This document shows positions 8,215 through 16,084 of a stretch of 64,000 nt of DNA, piece by piece. The position numbers were made by a program, and so were the translations under genes. Under the pieces are notes generated by a model. The model worked only from the letters and a program-made list of their open reading frames with translations, was not told where the DNA came from and ran no database searches. Where the stretch lies: the NCBI GenBank assembly GCA_021731405.1, contig JAKFXN010000005.1, positions 1-64,000 on the forward strand, read 5' to 3'. The stretch's first letter is position 1. The number at the start of each line of letters is the position of its first letter. This stretch comes from Candidatus Parcubacteria bacterium. GTDB taxonomy: Bacteria > Patescibacteria > Paceibacteria > UBA9973 > UBA918.

Positions 8215-8604
8215 ATGTTAGAAAAACTCAAGTCCTTTCTTCTAAATGACCAAATATTTTTCGCAATAATCGTTGTTTTGGTGGGTATTGCCTCCTTTTT
8301 GCTTGGCAGGGCTTCGGTCCTCGAAAATGCACCAAATACAGCAGCAGTAAAGACTACAACGCTTCCCGTTGTCACTATGGAGGAAGCTCCCGCACGGGAG
8401 GTCCCAGTCGCACAGGGTACGGTGAAGGTAGAAGCGTTCGCAACTGGTACTTTAGTTGGTTCAAAATCTGGCACAAAATACCACCTTCCAACCTGCCCTG
8501 GAGCAAAGCAGATCAAGGAAGAAAACAAGGTTTATTTTAAAGACAATAAAGAAGCAGAAGCAGCAGGGTATAAACCAGCTGCTAATTGTCCGCAACTACC
8601 ATAG
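8215..8604 (+). CDS. Membrane-anchored protein with an Ada-like metal-binding domain
   Basis: 129 aa. One transmembrane helix (residues about 13-31), a Thr/Ala/Pro/Val-rich linker, and a C-terminal domain of about 45 residues reading GSKSGTKYHLPTCPGAKQI with further conserved AAGYKPAANC. The two cysteines and the K-hxxxC-A pattern resemble the zinc-binding domain of Ada and the related domain seen in many secreted bacterial proteins. Function unknown; the domain probably faces the outside. No DNA-repair partner is nearby. Preceded by a strong Shine-Dalgarno. Confidence 0.7.
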   Translation: MLEKLKSFLLNDQIFFAIIVVLVGIASFLLGRASVLENAPNTAAVKTTTLPVVTMEEAPAREVPVAQGTVKVEAFATGTLVGSKSGTKYHLPTCPGAKQIKEENKVYFKDNKEAEAAGYKPAANCPQLP

Positions 8605-8626
8605 AATAGAAGGATAGATTTTTTCT

Positions 8627-9427
8627 GTGAATTTTTTCTTATTACTTTATAGAGCAGGAGTACTGTGGTTTGAGAAGGGGGCTGCTACCTATGCTGCGGC
8701 TTTTTCTTACTACGCTCCTTTGGCCCTTATTCCGTTGTTACTTTTTACTGTGTCGGTCGTTAGTTTCTTTTATGGGCAGACCTTTACACAGCAGGTTTTT
8801 GCCGACTGGGGTTCTATTCTCGGTACTGAACTCGTCGAGCTTATTAAAGCAGCGCTCATAAAACTAAATGTTGAAACACAATCCTCACAATTGCCAATTG
8901 TGGCCGTATTTTTCTTCCTTGGATTTTATTTAGTCGCAGTTAATGTCCTTAGTGAAGGTTTTCATAAACTCTGGGACAACGAGACTTTTGGCATCCGGGC
9001 TTTTTTGAAACGTTCTTTTCGCTCAGTTTGGTTTTTGTTTATCCTGCAAGCTTATCTTATTTTTCTTATCGGCTTGGAGTTTTTTATTGCCCCGACACTT
9101 TTTGAGCCCTATACCGTTTTGGTATCTGCCGTATTCTTTGCAAGCAACACTGTATTCTTTATATTGCTTTATCGAGTACTTGTCTCTGGTGCGCCAAGCT
9201 GGGCGGGGTGTTTTGCTGGAGCAACAGTAGCTTCGCTTCTGTTTGTGGTCATTAAAAGTTTGGTTGATGTATATATCGCTACCACACCTGTTTTGACTCT
9301 GTATGGGGCAGCCAACTTGATTTTGATATTACTCGTGTGGATTTACATCTTAGCCGCCCTTATATTCTACGGCGCGGCAGTGGCGGGGCTCTATGATAAA
9401 ATGTACCTGCCCCTTACTCGTAAATAA
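8627..9427 (+). CDS. YihY/BrkB family inner-membrane protein
   Basis: Polytopic membrane protein formerly confused with ribonuclease BN; the molecular role of the family is unsettled. 266 aa with about six hydrophobic segments and the family pattern AATYAAAFSYYAPLALIPLLL near the N-terminus and YGAANLILILLVWIYILA near the C-terminus. GTG start at 8627, preceded by GAAGGA about 15 bases upstream. It runs in the same direction as the flanking genes with gaps of 22 and 6 bases. Confidence 0.88.
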   Translation: MNFFLLLYRAGVLWFEKGAATYAAAFSYYAPLALIPLLLFTVSVVSFFYGQTFTQQVFADWGSILGTELVELIKAALIKLNVETQSSQLPIVAVFFFLGFYLVAVNVLSEGFHKLWDNETFGIRAFLKRSFRSVWFLFILQAYLIFLIGLEFFIAPTLFEPYTVLVSAVFFASNTVFFILLYRVLVSGAPSWAGCFAGATVASLLFVVIKSLVDVYIATTPVLTLYGAANLILILLVWIYILAALIFYGAAVAGLYDKMYLPLTRK

Positions 9428-9433
9428 CCCACT

Positions 9434-10030
9434 ATGATAATACTCGATGTTGAAGCTTCTGGAACTGACTACGCCACGCACTCAATTGTCTCTTTAGGAG
9501 CTGTGGATTTTAGCGACCCGACACGTCGTTTTTATGGCGAATGTCGCATTTGGGATGGGGCGCATGTTATGGAAGGGGCGCTTGAAGTTAATGGTTACAC
9601 TGAAACGGAGATTACTGACCCAAATAAACAGTCAGAGGCTGATTTGGTGCAAGCCTTTTTGGAATGGACACAACATATGTCTGACCGCACGCTTGTCGGT
9701 CAAAACGTCTCGTTTGATAGAGACATGGTAAAAGCAGCTAGTAGACGAGCAGGAATCGTTGATGATCTTGCTTACCGAACACTTGATACTCACACACTTT
9801 GCTTTATGCATATGGTAAAGCGGGGAGTGACTCCGCCACATGACGAACAACATCGTCGTACCGCCCTCAATTTGGACGCTGTTTTGAATTATTGCGGTAT
9901 CCCCGATGAACCAGAGCCGCACAATGCGCTTACTGGAGCACTCTCACATGCTGAAGTCACTAGCCGACTCTTGTATGACAAGAAGCTTCTCCCCGAATTT
10001 AGTCAGTTTGAAATTCCGTGGCTGACCTAG
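9434..10030 (+). CDS. DEDD-fold 3'-5' exonuclease domain protein
   Basis: 198 aa, RNase T/DnaQ fold. Visible motifs: Exo I DVEASGTD (D and E metal ligands), Exo II in LVGQNVSFDRDMV, and Exo III-like PHNALTGALSHAE. In typical DEDDh enzymes the last motif is H-x4-D; here the fifth position after the His is Gly, so one metal ligand appears missing or replaced by a nearby acidic residue. It could be an RNA or DNA exonuclease. It follows the YihY gene after 6 bases. Confidence 0.8.
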   Translation: MIILDVEASGTDYATHSIVSLGAVDFSDPTRRFYGECRIWDGAHVMEGALEVNGYTETEITDPNKQSEADLVQAFLEWTQHMSDRTLVGQNVSFDRDMVKAASRRAGIVDDLAYRTLDTHTLCFMHMVKRGVTPPHDEQHRRTALNLDAVLNYCGIPDEPEPHNALTGALSHAEVTSRLLYDKKLLPEFSQFEIPWLT

Positions 10031-10050
10031 AATGATACAATATAGTAATT

Positions 10051-10791
10051 ATGGTTAAGAATATTTTTAGTTTGAAAAAGAAACCAGCTCAAAAAGAGCT
10101 ACCGCACTGTCGTGTTGTGAACGAGCTTCTGGACCCAAAAGGGACAGATGGGGCGATACAGTCATGGCGCGTGTTTCGGATTATGTCGGAATTCGTACAA
10201 GGCTTTGAGCTTTTGCGCAATTACGGCCTCGCTGCAACTTTCTGGGGAAGTGCTCGAACACAACCAAATGACCCATACTACAAAGCCGCTGAAGAGTTGG
10301 CTGCCAAGATGGCTAAGAAGGGCTTTACTATCATTTCAGGTGGTGGGCCGGGTATTATGGAAGCATCAAACGTCGGTGCGTTTAAGGTGGGAGGGAACTC
10401 GATTGGTCTTAATATTCAGCTCCCATTTGAACAAAAACTAAATCCATACACCACGGAGTCTCTTAACTTTGACTTCTTTTTCTCACGCAAAGTAATGCTT
10501 ACTTTTTCTTCAGAGGTGTACGTATACTTTCCAGGAGGATTTGGAACTCTCGATGAATTTTTTGAAATCATCACCCTGATCCAAACCAAAAAGATAGAAA
10601 AGATTCCAGTTGTACTCTACGGATCTGACTTCTGGGAACCACTCATTCGATTCTTTGAAAAAGATTTACTCAAGAAGTACAAAACCATCAGCAAAGAAGA
10701 TCTCGAGCTTTTCCATGTAGTGGACAGTGTTGATGATGCCCTTAAATATATCCTTAAAAACGTAGATTGCAGCAACGTCCGCCAAGTTTAA
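10051..10791 (+). CDS. LOG family protein (TIGR00730-like nucleotide 5'-monophosphate nucleosidase)
   Basis: Rossmann-like phosphoribohydrolase family that includes the cytokinin-activating LOG enzymes and bacterial PpnN-like nucleosidases. 246 aa with the two hallmark motifs: GGGPGIMEASN (about residue 105) and PGGFGTLDEFFE (about residue 162). An N-terminal extension of some 55 residues precedes the core. Likely substrate is a nucleoside monophosphate; which one cannot be told from sequence. A -10-like TACAAT lies about 10 bases before the ATG. pgi follows after 10 bases. Confidence 0.88.
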   Translation: MVKNIFSLKKKPAQKELPHCRVVNELLDPKGTDGAIQSWRVFRIMSEFVQGFELLRNYGLAATFWGSARTQPNDPYYKAAEELAAKMAKKGFTIISGGGPGIMEASNVGAFKVGGNSIGLNIQLPFEQKLNPYTTESLNFDFFFSRKVMLTFSSEVYVYFPGGFGTLDEFFEIITLIQTKKIEKIPVVLYGSDFWEPLIRFFEKDLLKKYKTISKEDLELFHVVDSVDDALKYILKNVDCSNVRQV

Positions 10792-10801
10792 CTTTTCCTG
10801 T

Positions 10802-12058
10802 ATGTTTATTTCTTACTTCGATGATAGCCGCGTTACCGATAAAGCCTTAAAGACAAATCTTAGTAAACTTTCTAAGTATCGAGCTGAAATAGCTGCGCAA
10901 GCAGAAAGTGGTGACACCACTAAGAGTGAGTATTCTTTGTTTTATCCAAAAGATTATGCACTGCACGAAACGCTTGAGACAATCAAAAAAAATTTCAAAA
11001 ACGTAAAACACGTCATCCTCATTGGTATTGGGGGTTCTAGTCTCGGAGTTGAGGCTATACACGCTGTCTTGGATACTGGAGCTTCAAAACTAACAGTGCT
11101 TGATACCGTATCTGCTTACAATCTTGATTTGGCGCTCAAAGAAGCGTCAAAGGTAAAGAAAGTGACCGAGCTCGCAGTCTGCGTGATTAGTAAGTCTGGC
11201 AAAACGACTGAGACGCTAACCAATGCTGCGATAGTTCTCGAGGCCCTCAAGGAGACTTTTGGGGAAACGGTCTATAAGCAGACAATCTTTATCGGTGATC
11301 CAGAGTCTGAAGGAGTTCTCTACGGAAAGAAAAAGGGAAGTATGGTTGTCTCTATGCCGGCAAATATCGGTGGACGCTACTCAGTTGCCACGGCGGTTGG
11401 GCTCGTGCCACTTACACTCCTTGGGCATGACACTGATGAATTTATTAGTGGCTACCTTGATGCGGCTGAAGAGCGATTTGAGACAATTGTAGCTGAGAGT
11501 GCATCACGATTAGCTCTCTATCATCAATACAAGTATCACCACTACAACTTCTTTGCTTTTGAACCACGTCTCGAGAAGCTTGGTCGCTGGTACCGGCAGC
11601 TATTTGCTGAAAGTCTTGGAAAAGAAACTAAAAAAGACGGTAAAAAAGTAACTGGTGCACTGGTACCAACTATCTCTACGCCCGTTGAGCTGCATTCTGT
11701 AGGTCAGCTATACATGAGCGGTGTACCTGAGACACTTACTGACTTCGTCACTTTTGATGACGAAGTAATTGATGCCAAAGTACCAAAAAGTAATAAACTT
11801 GCTGGAGCCCTTAAAGGTCTCTCAATGCAAGAAATCGCTACTGGCCTCTATGGGGGAGTCGTGGCAGCGTACGAAGAAAGAAGTCTGCCATACCGTGCTA
11901 CCATCTTTGAAGAAGAACTCACCTATTCACTCGGACTTTTTATGGCAATGCGATTGCGCGAAGTAATGTACACTGCACATTTGCTCAATGTTGATGCTTT
12001 TAATCAACCAAACGTGGAGCTTTATAAAACAAAAACAAAAAAGATTCTTGGTCTATGA
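10802..12058 (+). CDS. pgi: Glucose-6-phosphate isomerase
   Basis: Interconverts glucose 6-phosphate and fructose 6-phosphate. 418 aa, shorter than the 450-550 aa of many homologues but complete: GIGGSSLGVEAI (sugar-phosphate SIS domain), ISKSGKTTETL, and NIGGRYSVATAVGLVP. The C-terminal part holds the expected Glu, His (SVELHSVGQLYMSG region) and Lys. It overlaps the next gene, a ROK sugar kinase, by 4 bases (ATGA), so the two probably act together in upper sugar metabolism. Confidence 0.92.
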   Translation: MFISYFDDSRVTDKALKTNLSKLSKYRAEIAAQAESGDTTKSEYSLFYPKDYALHETLETIKKNFKNVKHVILIGIGGSSLGVEAIHAVLDTGASKLTVLDTVSAYNLDLALKEASKVKKVTELAVCVISKSGKTTETLTNAAIVLEALKETFGETVYKQTIFIGDPESEGVLYGKKKGSMVVSMPANIGGRYSVATAVGLVPLTLLGHDTDEFISGYLDAAEERFETIVAESASRLALYHQYKYHHYNFFAFEPRLEKLGRWYRQLFAESLGKETKKDGKKVTGALVPTISTPVELHSVGQLYMSGVPETLTDFVTFDDEVIDAKVPKSNKLAGALKGLSMQEIATGLYGGVVAAYEERSLPYRATIFEEELTYSLGLFMAMRLREVMYTAHLLNVDAFNQPNVELYKTKTKKILGL

Positions 12059-12903
12059 GTTACGCCTTGTTTGATATAGGTGGTACAAAAACACGAGTCG
12101 CTCTTACTGAGGACTTTGAAGTTTTTTCTGACATTGTGTCTTTCCCAACACCTAAGTCATACAAGTCTGGTATCGACGCACTCGTGCAAGCAATCCATGA
12201 CATGAAGCCAAAGACACCACTTTTGGGAATTGCGGGCGGTATCCGGGGCATGCTTATGGAAGACAAGTCAGGAATTGAGAACGATGCTATTTTAAGTGGC
12301 TGGGCAAAACAACCTATCACCAACACACTTCACAAAGAGTTCAAGGTACCAGTCTTTCTAGAGAACGATACAGCGGTTGCGGGACTAGGCGAGGCGGTGT
12401 ACGGAGCAGGGCAGGGGATGGATATCATCGCGTACCATACGGTGAGTACGGGAGTTGGTGGTGTAAAAATTGAGCATGGAGTAATTGATGAGTCTAGTGC
12501 TGGCTTTGAGCCAGGACATCAGGTGCTTGATATCGACCGCACTATTCTGGGAGACGATATTTCTCCGACGCTTGAAAACCTCGTCTCAGGAGCCGGGCTT
12601 GAGGCTCGCCTTGGGATGAAACCAAAAGAAATACCACAAGAAGACATGGTTTGGGACGAATTGGCTGGATATCTGGCTCAAGGTCTACGAAATACTATCC
12701 TGTACTGGTCTCCAGAAGTAATTGTACTGGGAGGATCGATGATAATAGGGAACCCAAAAATTCAACTTGATGCCATCAGAAAGCATACCGTGGAGGTACT
12801 AGATGGCTTTGTAGACTGTCCTTTCATCACTACAGCTGCCCTCAAAGACGAGGCTGGATTATACGGAGCAATGGCCTATTTAAAGGCTAAAATGGAGATT
12901 TAA
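12055..12903 (+). CDS. ROK family sugar kinase, possible glucokinase
   Basis: 282 aa. ATP-binding phosphate-1 motif DIGGTKTRVAL, sugar-binding ENDTAVAGLGEAVYGAG with the catalytic Asp, and VSTGVGGV are present. The Cys-rich zinc motif found after the GH of most ROK kinases is absent: GFEPGHQVL is followed by acidic residues, with no CxCGxxGC. The overlap with pgi by 4 bases suggests glucose as substrate, but this is inference; fructokinase or N-acetylhexosamine kinase cannot be excluded. Confidence 0.85.
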   Translation: MSYALFDIGGTKTRVALTEDFEVFSDIVSFPTPKSYKSGIDALVQAIHDMKPKTPLLGIAGGIRGMLMEDKSGIENDAILSGWAKQPITNTLHKEFKVPVFLENDTAVAGLGEAVYGAGQGMDIIAYHTVSTGVGGVKIEHGVIDESSAGFEPGHQVLDIDRTILGDDISPTLENLVSGAGLEARLGMKPKEIPQEDMVWDELAGYLAQGLRNTILYWSPEVIVLGGSMIIGNPKIQLDAIRKHTVEVLDGFVDCPFITTAALKDEAGLYGAMAYLKAKMEI

Positions 12904-12916
12904 GCGCTAGAATTTA

Positions 12917-12945
12917 TTGACAAATAGCATGAACTATGCTATAGT
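12917..12945 (+). promoter_or_regulatory. Consensus promoter for the lysozyme-like gene
   Basis: TTGACA (12917-12922), 17-base spacer ending TGC, TATAGT (12940-12945): a full -35 plus extended -10. It opens a leader of about 70 bases. Confidence 0.75.
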
Positions 12946-12954
12946 TATATAAAT

Positions 12955-13020
12955 CCGAAAGATATGCTATCATAGCTCGGTTATCGGCAAGCCGCCGATA
13001 TTTGTTAGTTAAGACAATAG
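12955..13020 (+). promoter_or_regulatory. Structured 5' leader upstream of the lysozyme-like gene
   Basis: Downstream of the promoter are a small inverted repeat GCTAT c ATAGC (12966-12976) and a 7-pair hairpin TATCGGC / GCCGATA (12982-13000). No T run follows, so it is not a simple terminator. I do not recognise a known riboswitch class; regulation is only a possibility. Confidence 0.35.
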
Positions 13021-13024
13021 GCTT

Positions 13025-13465
13025 ATTTTATCGACCGTAATACTTGCGGTTTTGGCAGTAACATCGATTGGTTCAGCAACTCCTTCGGAGACAGCATACG
13101 GTCAGATTGTAAATACTGTGGTTATAGAGGAGTCAGGAAGTTCAGTATCACTTGATACAGAACGAATTGTCCGCTCATATTTCCGCGATATTCCAGTTAT
13201 GATTGAAATTGCTCGCTGTGAATCGACGTTCCGTCATACACTTGAGGACGGTAGTGTGCTACAAGGAGTGGTAGACCCAGCAGATACTGGGGTCATGCAA
13301 ATCAACAAGCGATACCACGAGAAGACTGCAACTACTTTAAGCCTCAATCTTGATGATATTTACCACAACATGGCGTATGCCCGACATCTCTATGAGACAC
13401 AGGGAACACGCCCATGGAATGCTTCGGCTCCATGTTGGGGTCAGTCACTCGCAATGAATATCTAA
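13025..13465 (+). CDS. Secreted lysozyme-like / lytic transglycosylase-like protein
   Basis: Peptidoglycan-cleaving fold inferred from ARCESTFRHT (catalytic Glu), a Gly/Asp-rich loop, and GVMQINKRYH, ending with a C-terminal Cys (APCWG). The first ATG-type start in frame is TTG at 13052, but translation of the codons just before it gives a hydrophobic signal-like run (LSTVILAVLAVTSIG), so the true start is probably the ATT at 13025, a rare initiator; the frame closes at 13010. About 146 aa. Monocistronic, with a strong promoter and terminator. Confidence 0.7.
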   Translation: MLSTVILAVLAVTSIGSATPSETAYGQIVNTVVIEESGSSVSLDTERIVRSYFRDIPVMIEIARCESTFRHTLEDGSVLQGVVDPADTGVMQINKRYHEKTATTLSLNLDDIYHNMAYARHLYETQGTRPWNASAPCWGQSLAMNI

Positions 13466-13475
13466 ATTCTCCACA

Positions 13476-13503
13476 GAAAAAAGCGCCATCAGGCGCTTTT
13501 TTC
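13476..13503 (+). terminator. Terminator of the lysozyme-like gene
   Basis: AAAAAGCGCC / GGCGCTTTTT stem with loop ATCA and a T run, 11 bases after the stop codon. Confidence 0.92.
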
Positions 13504-13557
13504 TATGGAAAATAACGAGCAAATAATGCGGTTATATTTTCCCAATGTAGACACAAC

Positions 13558-13588
13558 ATCATTTTCGACTTCCAAAGGAGAAAATGAT
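13558..13588 (+). other. Ten-pair inverted repeat over a Shine-Dalgarno and start codon
   Basis: CATCATTTTC (13558-13567) can pair with GAAAATGATG (13579-13588). The intervening bases and right arm hold AAAGGAG followed by two ATG codons that open a 12-codon frame ending at TAG (about 13617). If transcribed rightward the hairpin would hide the ribosome site. Whether the tiny frame is used is unknown; a -10-like TATATT lies at about 13532. Confidence 0.35.
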
Positions 13589-13618
13589 GCATGTGACCAC
13601 TATGCAAAATTTTATTCG

Positions 13619-14026
13619 TTAGTTTGAACTCCAACGACCAGCACCAAATGCCATCACATAGAGGAGACCGCCAACAATTGCTAGGTTTTTGAGGGCGTTA
13701 GTAAGCTCAGCTGGGTCTGCAATATCACGGTGTGCAAGCAGTGTAGCAAGAATGGTAAACGCTGCGAGCGCTCCAGCTGAGCAGCCTACGTTTCGCCCAA
13801 TTACTAACATTCCACCAGCAACTACTTTAAGTACAGCTACTACCCAGACTAAAATTCCAGCCATTGGTAGACCTACCATGGTATAAAATCCGGCGACTGA
13901 AGCTGGACCACCTTCAGCCATAAACATACCTACTCCGGCAACGAGAAAGAGAAGTCCCATTAATATACGACCGATAACTACTCCCTTTGTTTGCACCATC
14001 ATTCTTTGTGAATCATTTAACATCAT
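13619..14026 (-). CDS. DoxX family membrane protein
   Basis: 135 aa with four hydrophobic segments and the DoxX pattern GRILMGLLFLVAGVGMF near the N-terminus and FTILATLLAHRDIADP in the third quarter. DoxX proteins are small quinone- or thiosulfate-related or redox-associated membrane proteins; many members have no known role. It is the only leftward gene in this stretch and lies between the lysozyme-like and EVE genes. Start could be 14026 or one codon later. Confidence 0.8.
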   Translation of the reverse strand: MMLNDSQRMMVQTKGVVIGRILMGLLFLVAGVGMFMAEGGPASVAGFYTMVGLPMAGILVWVVAVLKVVAGGMLVIGRNVGCSAGALAAFTILATLLAHRDIADPAELTNALKNLAIVGGLLYVMAFGAGRWSSN

Positions 14027-14095
14027 AGGGTTGCTTGATCTAAATTAATAACCTTCCAATAATTATAGCGTATTTTTTGGTATACTGGCCCATAT

Positions 14096-14551
14096 ATGAA
14101 CTACTGGCTAATGAAAGGCGAACCGAGTGAATTTTCAATTGATGACCTAGAAAGGGTGGGGGAGCAGTTGTGGGATGGTGTGCGGAATTACCAGGTGCGA
14201 AATATGTTTAGAAACGACATGAGGGCAGGTGATTTGGCACTATTTTATCACTCTAGTTGCGCTGATATTGGGGTAGTGGGGGAGATGGAAGTTGTGGTAC
14301 CAGCTTTGCCTGACCCAGCTCAGTTTAATTCCAAGAGCAAATACTACGACCCAAAATCAACCATCGAAAATCCTCGCTGGTATGGACCAAAAATCAAGTT
14401 TGTTTCCAAGTTCAAAAAATTAGTACCACTTTCAACTATCCGTGCTGATAAGCGTTTTTCAGATATGATTTTACTTAAGGCAGGGAACCGCTTGTCTGTA
14501 TTTCCAATTACAAAAACAGAGTATAACGCACTGGTAAAGCTAGGGAAGTAG
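14096..14551 (+). CDS. EVE domain protein
   Basis: PUA-like EVE fold that in other systems reads modified bases in DNA or RNA. 151 aa, the whole protein being the domain: MNYWLMKGEPSEFSIDDLER, LWDGVRNYQVRNMFRNDM, GDLALFYHSSC and a C-terminal DMILLKAGNRLSVFPIT. Matches the thymocyte-nuclear-protein-1/YpfF-type architecture. A TATACT -10 (14078-14083) ends 12 bases before the ATG. No restriction or methylase gene is next to it. Confidence 0.88.
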   Translation: MNYWLMKGEPSEFSIDDLERVGEQLWDGVRNYQVRNMFRNDMRAGDLALFYHSSCADIGVVGEMEVVVPALPDPAQFNSKSKYYDPKSTIENPRWYGPKIKFVSKFKKLVPLSTIRADKRFSDMILLKAGNRLSVFPITKTEYNALVKLGK

Positions 14552-14596
14552 AGCTACACTTTAAGGTAGTTCCTTAACACTTAAACGGAGTTTGTC

Positions 14597-14815
14597 ATGT
14601 CCAAAAATGCTGGCTGTAGTGCCTGCGAAGGCGGGCAAGTATTCGTTTATTTAAAAAACGAAGAGGCTCAAAGAGTACACATCGCTGTACTACCTTGCAA
14701 AATTTGTTTCCCTAACTCTTCAGAGCGTCTTGAATCAACTGAGGGTGGTGTGAAAATTGATGAAGCTGAATTCAAAGCGCTTCATGCATTAGGTTGGACT
14801 GATCCAGACTTCTAA
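14597..14815 (+). CDS. Small four-cysteine protein of unknown function
   Basis: Not recognised. 72 aa. Two Cys pairs, CSAC (residues 7-10) and CKIC (residues 34-37), spaced as in zinc ribbons, followed by an acidic C-terminal half. ATG with CGGAG about 6 bases upstream, its own -10-like TACACT (14555-14560) and its own terminator, hence a self-contained unit between the EVE gene and murI. A metal-binding fold is plausible; the role is unknown. Confidence 0.6.
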   Translation: MSKNAGCSACEGGQVFVYLKNEEAQRVHIAVLPCKICFPNSSERLESTEGGVKIDEAEFKALHALGWTDPDF

Positions 14816-14830
14816 AAGACCCCAAACCAC

Positions 14831-14862
14831 AAAACGCGTCTTCAGACGCGTTTTCTTTTTCT
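14831..14862 (+). terminator. Terminator of the four-cysteine protein gene
   Basis: Ten-pair stem AAAACGCGTC / GACGCGTTTT with loop TTCA, followed by CTTTTTCT. Confidence 0.9.
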
Positions 14863-14890
14863 GTCTTTATTCGGTAGGATGGATAGATAT

Positions 14891-15676
14891 ATGAAAATTG
14901 GATTTTTTGACTCAGGTCTCGGTGGACTTATCGTCCTTAAAGCTGTTGCTCGAGCGCTACCACAGTACGAGTATGAATTTTATGGAGACACTGCCAATCT
15001 TCCCTATGGCGACAAAACAGAAGAGCAGATATACGAGCTTACTAAGCAAGGTATAACACACCTTTTTAACAGAGATTGTTTACTCGTGATAGTTGCCTGC
15101 AACACAGCTTCAGCTGAGACACTGCGCAAACTACAAGACGGTTTTATACGCGAGTCGTATCCTGATCGAAGGGTACTCGGTGTAATTATTCCAACCGTTG
15201 AGACAGTAGTTGAAGAGGGACTTAAGAACACACTTCTCATAGCTACCAAGCGGACTGTCGATTCTGGTAAATACGAACGAGAGTTTGAAAAGCTTTCAAA
15301 CAGACCTGCTCTATATTCAATTGCTACACCAGCACTTGTGCCGCTTATAGAACTTGGTGAACGTGAAGCGGCACTCACTGAAGCAAAGAATGTAATAGAC
15401 ACTAGAGCAGGGGAGATAGACAGCGTCATTTTGGGGTGTACACACTACTGCCTTCTAAAAGAAGAGCTTCGCAAATATTTTGAACCAAAAAATACAAAAA
15501 TTATTTCCCAAGATGAAATCATTCCGGAAAAGCTTTCCCTCTATCTTCATAACCATCCCGAGATTGAAGAGAGACTAGAGAGAGGAGAGAAGCGGAACAT
15601 ATTTTTGACTGACTCAAGTAGTCGGTACGACGCGGTCATCGCTGAACTCCTCGGTGGATCCTTTATAGGGGACTAA
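14891..15676 (+). CDS. murI: Glutamate racemase
   Basis: Makes D-glutamate for peptidoglycan. 261 aa from the ATG at 14891: DSGLGGL at the N-terminus, first catalytic Cys in ACNTAS, second in GCTHYCLL. The C-terminal region is complete. An upstream in-frame ATG at 14879 is less likely because a -10-like TAGGAT overlaps it. It is the last rightward gene before the strand switch. Confidence 0.92.
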   Translation: MKIGFFDSGLGGLIVLKAVARALPQYEYEFYGDTANLPYGDKTEEQIYELTKQGITHLFNRDCLLVIVACNTASAETLRKLQDGFIRESYPDRRVLGVIIPTVETVVEEGLKNTLLIATKRTVDSGKYEREFEKLSNRPALYSIATPALVPLIELGEREAALTEAKNVIDTRAGEIDSVILGCTHYCLLKEELRKYFEPKNTKIISQDEIIPEKLSLYLHNHPEIEERLERGEKRNIFLTDSSSRYDAVIAELLGGSFIGD

Positions 15677-15693
15677 TCCTTACGCATTGTGTT

Positions 15694-15721
15694 ATGTCGC
15701 ACAATATATCTTTTGCGACAT
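15694..15721. other. Candidate dif site (XerC/XerD-type recombination site)
   Basis: A 28-base element with the 11-6-11 layout of dif: left arm ATGTCGCACAA, spacer TATATC, right arm TTTTGCGACAT. The arms are inverted copies matching at 10 of 11 positions. It sits just where rightward genes end and a long run of leftward genes begins, the position expected for a replication terminus if genes follow the fork. An alternative reading is a simple transcription hairpin after murI. Confidence 0.45.
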
Positions 15722-15828
15722 AAGCTATAATGCATATTGTTATATAACGCTTCATATATACGAGGCTTTCCTAGCCCCTATACGCCCCATAGGGCCTTTA
15801 TTAGGTATGTAGAGCTACCAATTGTTGT

Positions 15829-16084
15829 TCATGAGTTTACTTCTCTGTTTCGACCAGATTCTTCTAGGTTTTTTGTCTTTTCTTTTATTCGCTCCAAAAT
15901 CGATTCTAAGCTAGGCCGGGATCCTTTTTGATGCCAGAGTTCATGTATAGATTCGACGAAAGTCGAGCTACATGTCAGCTCGTGCAAAATAATCGCTCCT
16001 AGGGCATTTTAAGAGGTACTTACCTACGTCTCACTTTAACTCTTGAGCTGGTCGATTTTCTCTGTGTGGTGAAGGCAGTCTCAT
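15829..16084 (-). pseudogene. Decayed reading frame of unknown origin
   Basis: On the - strand, a protein-like frame starts at ATG 16084 (MRLPSPHRENRPAQELK), meets TGA at 16031-16033, continues as DVGKYLLK, then shifts by one base in an A run near 16010 and goes on to the stop at 15829-15831 (LGAIILHELTCSS, later ESILERIKEKTKNLEES). The charged, helical composition looks coding, but no intact frame remains. A further short frame overlaps its stop (ATGA). Family not identified. Confidence 0.4.

Noticed and set aside
7890..8528. Long leftward frame of 212 codons containing L27
   Set aside because: The extra N-terminal part is antisense to the Ada-like membrane gene; L27 homology begins at the ATG at 8168.
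12946..13020. Leader of the lysozyme-like gene as a c-di-GMP or c-di-AMP riboswitch
   Set aside because: The conserved core bases of these classes are not present; only a generic hairpin can be shown.
15953..15961. GATTCGACG resembling the start of tmRNA
   Set aside because: No tag reading frame ending in an Ala-Ala stop pattern, no tRNA-like 3' part with a TTCRA loop and CCA in the gap.
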